DNA from: Alkalimonas delamerensis | GTDB lineage: Bacteria > Pseudomonadota > Gammaproteobacteria > Enterobacterales > Alteromonadaceae | Direction of reading: 5' to 3' | DNA length: 64,000 nt | Assembly: GCF_030717955.1 (NCBI RefSeq) | Contig: NZ_JAUZVY010000004.1 | Coordinates: forward strand, 1 to 64,000 | Shown here: positions 62,185 through 64,000 of the stretch, piece by piece | How the letters are laid out: every line of letters begins with the position of its first letter | Position numbering within the stretch: position 1 is the stretch's first letter | Notes under the pieces: model-generated | What the model saw: the letters and a program-made list of their open reading frames with translations, nothing else | The model's database searches: none | What the model was told of the DNA's origin: nothing | Position numbers and translations under genes: made by a program

Positions 62185-62868
62185 TCAAAACATCAGGCTA
62201 AGCCGAAGTCCGGCCCCCCATTGGGTGCTGCGAGCAAACTCACCTTTACGCTCCCGATCAAAGCTGGATTCCCTTGGGTCATACGGCCTGCGACTTTCAA
62301 AAGAGTACATGGCACCATAGGCATCCAGCCGCAGCAAAGAGCCAGAGCTCTGCCAACTCAGACCGGCCTGGGCATGCAAATCAAGACGCATGTCCTCCAC
62401 ACCATCCAACCACTGCAATGGATTCAAGCCAATCATAGCGTAAGGGCCTATGGGCTGATTCATGGTAAAGCGCACCGTCATAAAGTACCGGGTTTTATCC
62501 GGCAGCTCGGCGCCAGCTCGTGGGAGTCGCTGCCCAAGCACACCGATTTCGGTAAAGTAGTCAGCAAAACGGACTTGTGCCGCCAGATAGCCACCCGGGT
62601 GCAAGGTATCATTCAACAGATCGGCACTCACCCCCACTACCCCATGAAGACGTTGCTTCTTCTTGATGGGACTTGCCCGATAACGTGAATACGGGGTAAT
62701 CACATCCCTGGCCTGAAAACCCGGCGTAGAGTCGCTAGATGCAAGTAGGCTCAGTGCCGGCACAGTTGGGCTGGCGTCGGACGAAGCAGCTGCAAGTGAC
62801 AGCGGCAGCAACAGACAACTGCTCCAAACAAGTGAACGAAACAACACAGACATACCAACAGTTTCCAT
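62185..62868 (-). CDS. Exported protein of unknown function, probable outer-membrane barrel
   Basis: About 227 residues from 62868; an ATG at 62853 gives a more standard signal peptide (hydrophobic core LVWSSCLLLPLSLAAASS). After a low-complexity Ser/Pro/Ala stretch come several amphipathic strands (LHGVVGVSADL, YLAAQVRFADYFTEIGVLG, TRYFMTVRFTM, MRLDLHAQAGLSW, LLRLDAYGAMYSF, WGAGLRLSLMF). The C-terminal Phe after alternating residues is the usual outer-membrane signal. No named family is recognised. It lies between the MITE-like element and the trp leader, where many relatives have no gene. Confidence 0.6.
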   Translation of the reverse strand: METVGMSVLFRSLVWSSCLLLPLSLAAASSDASPTVPALSLLASSDSTPGFQARDVITPYSRYRASPIKKKQRLHGVVGVSADLLNDTLHPGGYLAAQVRFADYFTEIGVLGQRLPRAGAELPDKTRYFMTVRFTMNQPIGPYAMIGLNPLQWLDGVEDMRLDLHAQAGLSWQSSGSLLRLDAYGAMYSFESRRPYDPRESSFDRERKGEFARSTQWGAGLRLSLMF

Positions 62869-63006
62869 ACAATTGTAAAAAATTGAACCTTAGTTGCTGC
62901 TCGCTGAATGGAATCTGAACATTGGTGCAAATTCATAATGGCCATCCAGACATTTATCAGTTTATAATGCCAGCTTGAACTGTTGCGATTTTTTTCATCC
63001 GGCCTC

Positions 63007-63036
63007 TTGACCTGAATGGAAAATCGCGGTTTTATA
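63007..63036 (+). promoter_or_regulatory. Probable trp operon promoter
   Basis: TTGACC at 63007, an 18-bp spacer and TTTATA at 63031 give a good sigma-70 match. The transcript would start near 63043, about 28 nt before the leader peptide. I see no clear TrpR operator. A TATAAT at 62963 is a weaker alternative without a -35 box. Confidence 0.6.
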
Positions 63037-63070
63037 GCACAAACGATAATTAAGAACGTGATTAAAGCTA

Positions 63071-63145
63071 ATGCAACTTCTCAATGCCTGTTCATTCACT
63101 GCAATCAACTGGTGGTGGCACACTCCCAACGGGCGTGTGTTGTAG
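63071..63145 (+). CDS. trpL: trp operon leader peptide
   Basis: A 24-codon ORF starting MQLLNACSFTAIN and followed by three consecutive Trp codons (63110-63118), then HTPNGRVL and a stop. Its place just before a terminator-like hairpin and trpE identifies it as the attenuator leader peptide. Ribosome stalling at the Trp codons when charged tRNA-Trp is scarce would free the antiterminator. It is too short to be found by length-based gene calling. Confidence 0.93.
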   Translation: MQLLNACSFTAINWWWHTPNGRVL

Positions 63146-63200
63146 GCGTTGTTTTAGCTTTAATAACCTCAGCCCGTTTCGATGAAACGGGCTTTTTTTT
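63119..63200 (+). terminator. trp attenuator (alternative hairpins 1:2, 2:3, 3:4)
   Basis: Segment 1 CACACTCCC (63119-63127) can pair with segment 2 GGGCGTGTG (63131-63139). Part of segment 2, AACGGGC (63128-63134), can instead pair with segment 3, GCCCGTT (63172-63178). Segment 3 also pairs with segment 4, AAACGGGC (63185-63192), to form the terminator, followed by eight T. This is the full classical arrangement. Confidence 0.92.
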
Positions 63201-63254
63201 GCTTCAAATTCAGAGCCTTTCAGAGGCAGAGCGCTTTAAGATGCAGAGAGTATT

Positions 63255-64000
63255 ATGATTTTCAGTCACATAACAGAACAAGCCGGTGAAGTTGCCAGCA
63301 TTGCCATGGCAATGGACTACCAGCCTGATCCGCTGGTGTGTTACCAGCAACTGGCAGCGGCCAACCCCTGCTCCCTGCTGCTGGAGTCGGCTGAAATTGA
63401 CAGCAAGGACAATCTGAAAAGCCTGCTGTTGATTGATGCGGCGCTGCGCATTGAATGCCGTGGCCAGCAGGTGGAACTCGAAGCCTTGAGCGCCAATGGC
63501 GCAACCTTGCTGCCCTATCTGGCGGATAAACTGCAGCAGCAAGCCCAAATCGAGCTCAGCAGCGAGCGGTTGAAGGTGCAGTATCCGGCTGCCGATCCGC
63601 TGCTGGATGAGGTCAGCCGTTTGCAGCTGGCCAATCCTTTTAGTGTGCTGCGATGCATTCAATCGCAGCTGAACAATCAAAGCGATGAGCCTTTTGCCAT
63701 TTTCCTGGGCGGTGCCATTGGCTATGACATGATTGCCACCGTCGAAACCCTGCCAGAGGTGCCGGATGGCGACAATTGCTGCCCGGATTACCTGTTTTAT
63801 CTGGCCGAGACCCTGCTGATTACCGATCATCAGGCACAGAGCAGTCGGCTGATTGGCAATGTATTCTGCGGTGAAGGCGCAGCAGCCAATTGCTTTGCCA
63901 TCGGCAAGCGGCTGGAACAGCTGAAACAAAAAAGCCTGCAAAAGCACAGTTTTCGCCCCACAAAGCAGCCCGCCAGTGACAGCAGCGTGGCCGTGGATAT
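63255..64000 (+). CDS. trpE: Anthranilate synthase component I (5' part, cut by window end)
   Basis: The first enzyme of tryptophan synthesis from chorismate. 248 codons are visible before the window ends. The start at 63255 lies 55 bp past the attenuator. The N-terminal regulatory motif LLLESAEI binds tryptophan for feedback inhibition. Further conserved parts are NPFSVLRCIQ and FLGGAIGYDMIATVE. The chorismate-binding C-terminal domain lies outside the window. It is controlled by transcription attenuation at the leader. It should be followed by trpG or trpGD. Confidence 0.94.
   Translation, partial: MIFSHITEQAGEVASIAMAMDYQPDPLVCYQQLAAANPCSLLLESAEIDSKDNLKSLLLIDAALRIECRGQQVELEALSANGATLLPYLADKLQQQAQIELSSERLKVQYPAADPLLDEVSRLQLANPFSVLRCIQSQLNNQSDEPFAIFLGGAIGYDMIATVETLPEVPDGDNCCPDYLFYLAETLLITDHQAQSSRLIGNVFCGEGAAANCFAIGKRLEQLKQKSLQKHSFRPTKQPASDSSVAVD

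Noticed and set aside
62963..62968. TATAAT as the trp promoter
   Set aside because: No acceptable -35 box at 16-18 bp upstream; TTGACC/TTTATA at 63007-63036 fits better and places the start closer to the leader peptide.
1..64000. tRNA, rRNA, prophage or complete insertion sequence
   Set aside because: I looked for cloverleaf/CCA ends, transposases, integrases and phage structural genes and saw none; a covariance-model scan would be needed to exclude small RNAs.

Overview
This window is a 64-kb piece of chromosome from a gammaproteobacterium, most likely of the Alteromonadales type (the Rheinheimera/Alishewanella/Arsukibacterium group would fit; this is inference from gene order and protein style). 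Evidence for this includes the order rne / rluC / HAD phosphatase / maf / yceD-rpmF-plsX-fabH-fabD-fabG-acpP-fabF, the order rluB-scpB-scpA-yciO-rnm next to a trpL-trpE start, and acs next to a CrbR-like regulator. A rhombosortase and a PEP-CTERM protein are also present. Most of the window is moderately GC-rich, tightly packed housekeeping DNA. I found no rRNA, tRNA, phage, intact insertion sequence or CRISPR.

Layout. 1-2700: bfd with a Fur-like box, an unusual array of mini-hairpins, and a natAB-type ABC exporter. 2700-4700: an AT-richer patch with two distantly paralogous exported proteins of unknown function. 4700-8300: a DUF3025 gene, asnB, and a DUF4258/HTH toxin-antitoxin pair. 8370-20550: a chemoreceptor, an S9 peptidase, class I fumarase, pabB-nudL, a yqhA-type membrane protein, a second (ParDE-like) toxin-antitoxin pair, an M19 dipeptidase and sdaA. 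20600-30200: an RND efflux pair, a stand-alone KAS III, a MoxR/VWA pair, cysK and a small lipoprotein. 30200-41150: an enoyl-CoA hydratase-like gene, gamma-glutamyltransferase, rhombosortase, a PEP-CTERM protein, a second S9 peptidase, an RluA-family gene, a DcaP-like porin and acs. 41300-51000: the CrbR-like regulator, a DUF1289 gene, the complete fatty-acid/phospholipid initiation cluster, and maf, HAD and rluC genes. 51000-57900: rne with a long leader, a sodium-dependent transporter, yciI and galE. 57900-64000: rluB-scpB-scpA-yciO-rnm, a MITE-like element, an exported protein, and the trp leader/attenuator with the 5' part of trpE.

How the genes work together. Two secreted S9 peptidases, an M19 dipeptidase, gamma-glutamyltransferase, serine dehydratase and the acs/CrbR pair suggest growth on peptides and amino acids with acetate recovery. 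The fab cluster supplies acyl chains from initiation (FabH, FabD) through PlsX. The scp genes serve chromosome segregation, and rne with several pseudouridine synthases serves RNA metabolism.

The most unusual DNA is non-coding. (1) At 484-681 there are nine copies of a GGTNACTAG-like box every 21-23 bp, each followed by a different but self-complementary mini-stem. (2) Two elements at 60909-60964 and 61893-62158 share the same terminal inverted repeat and sit immediately upstream of yciO and rnm. (3) A perfect 21-bp inverted repeat lies between acpP and fabF. (4) A complete Trp-codon attenuator precedes trpE.
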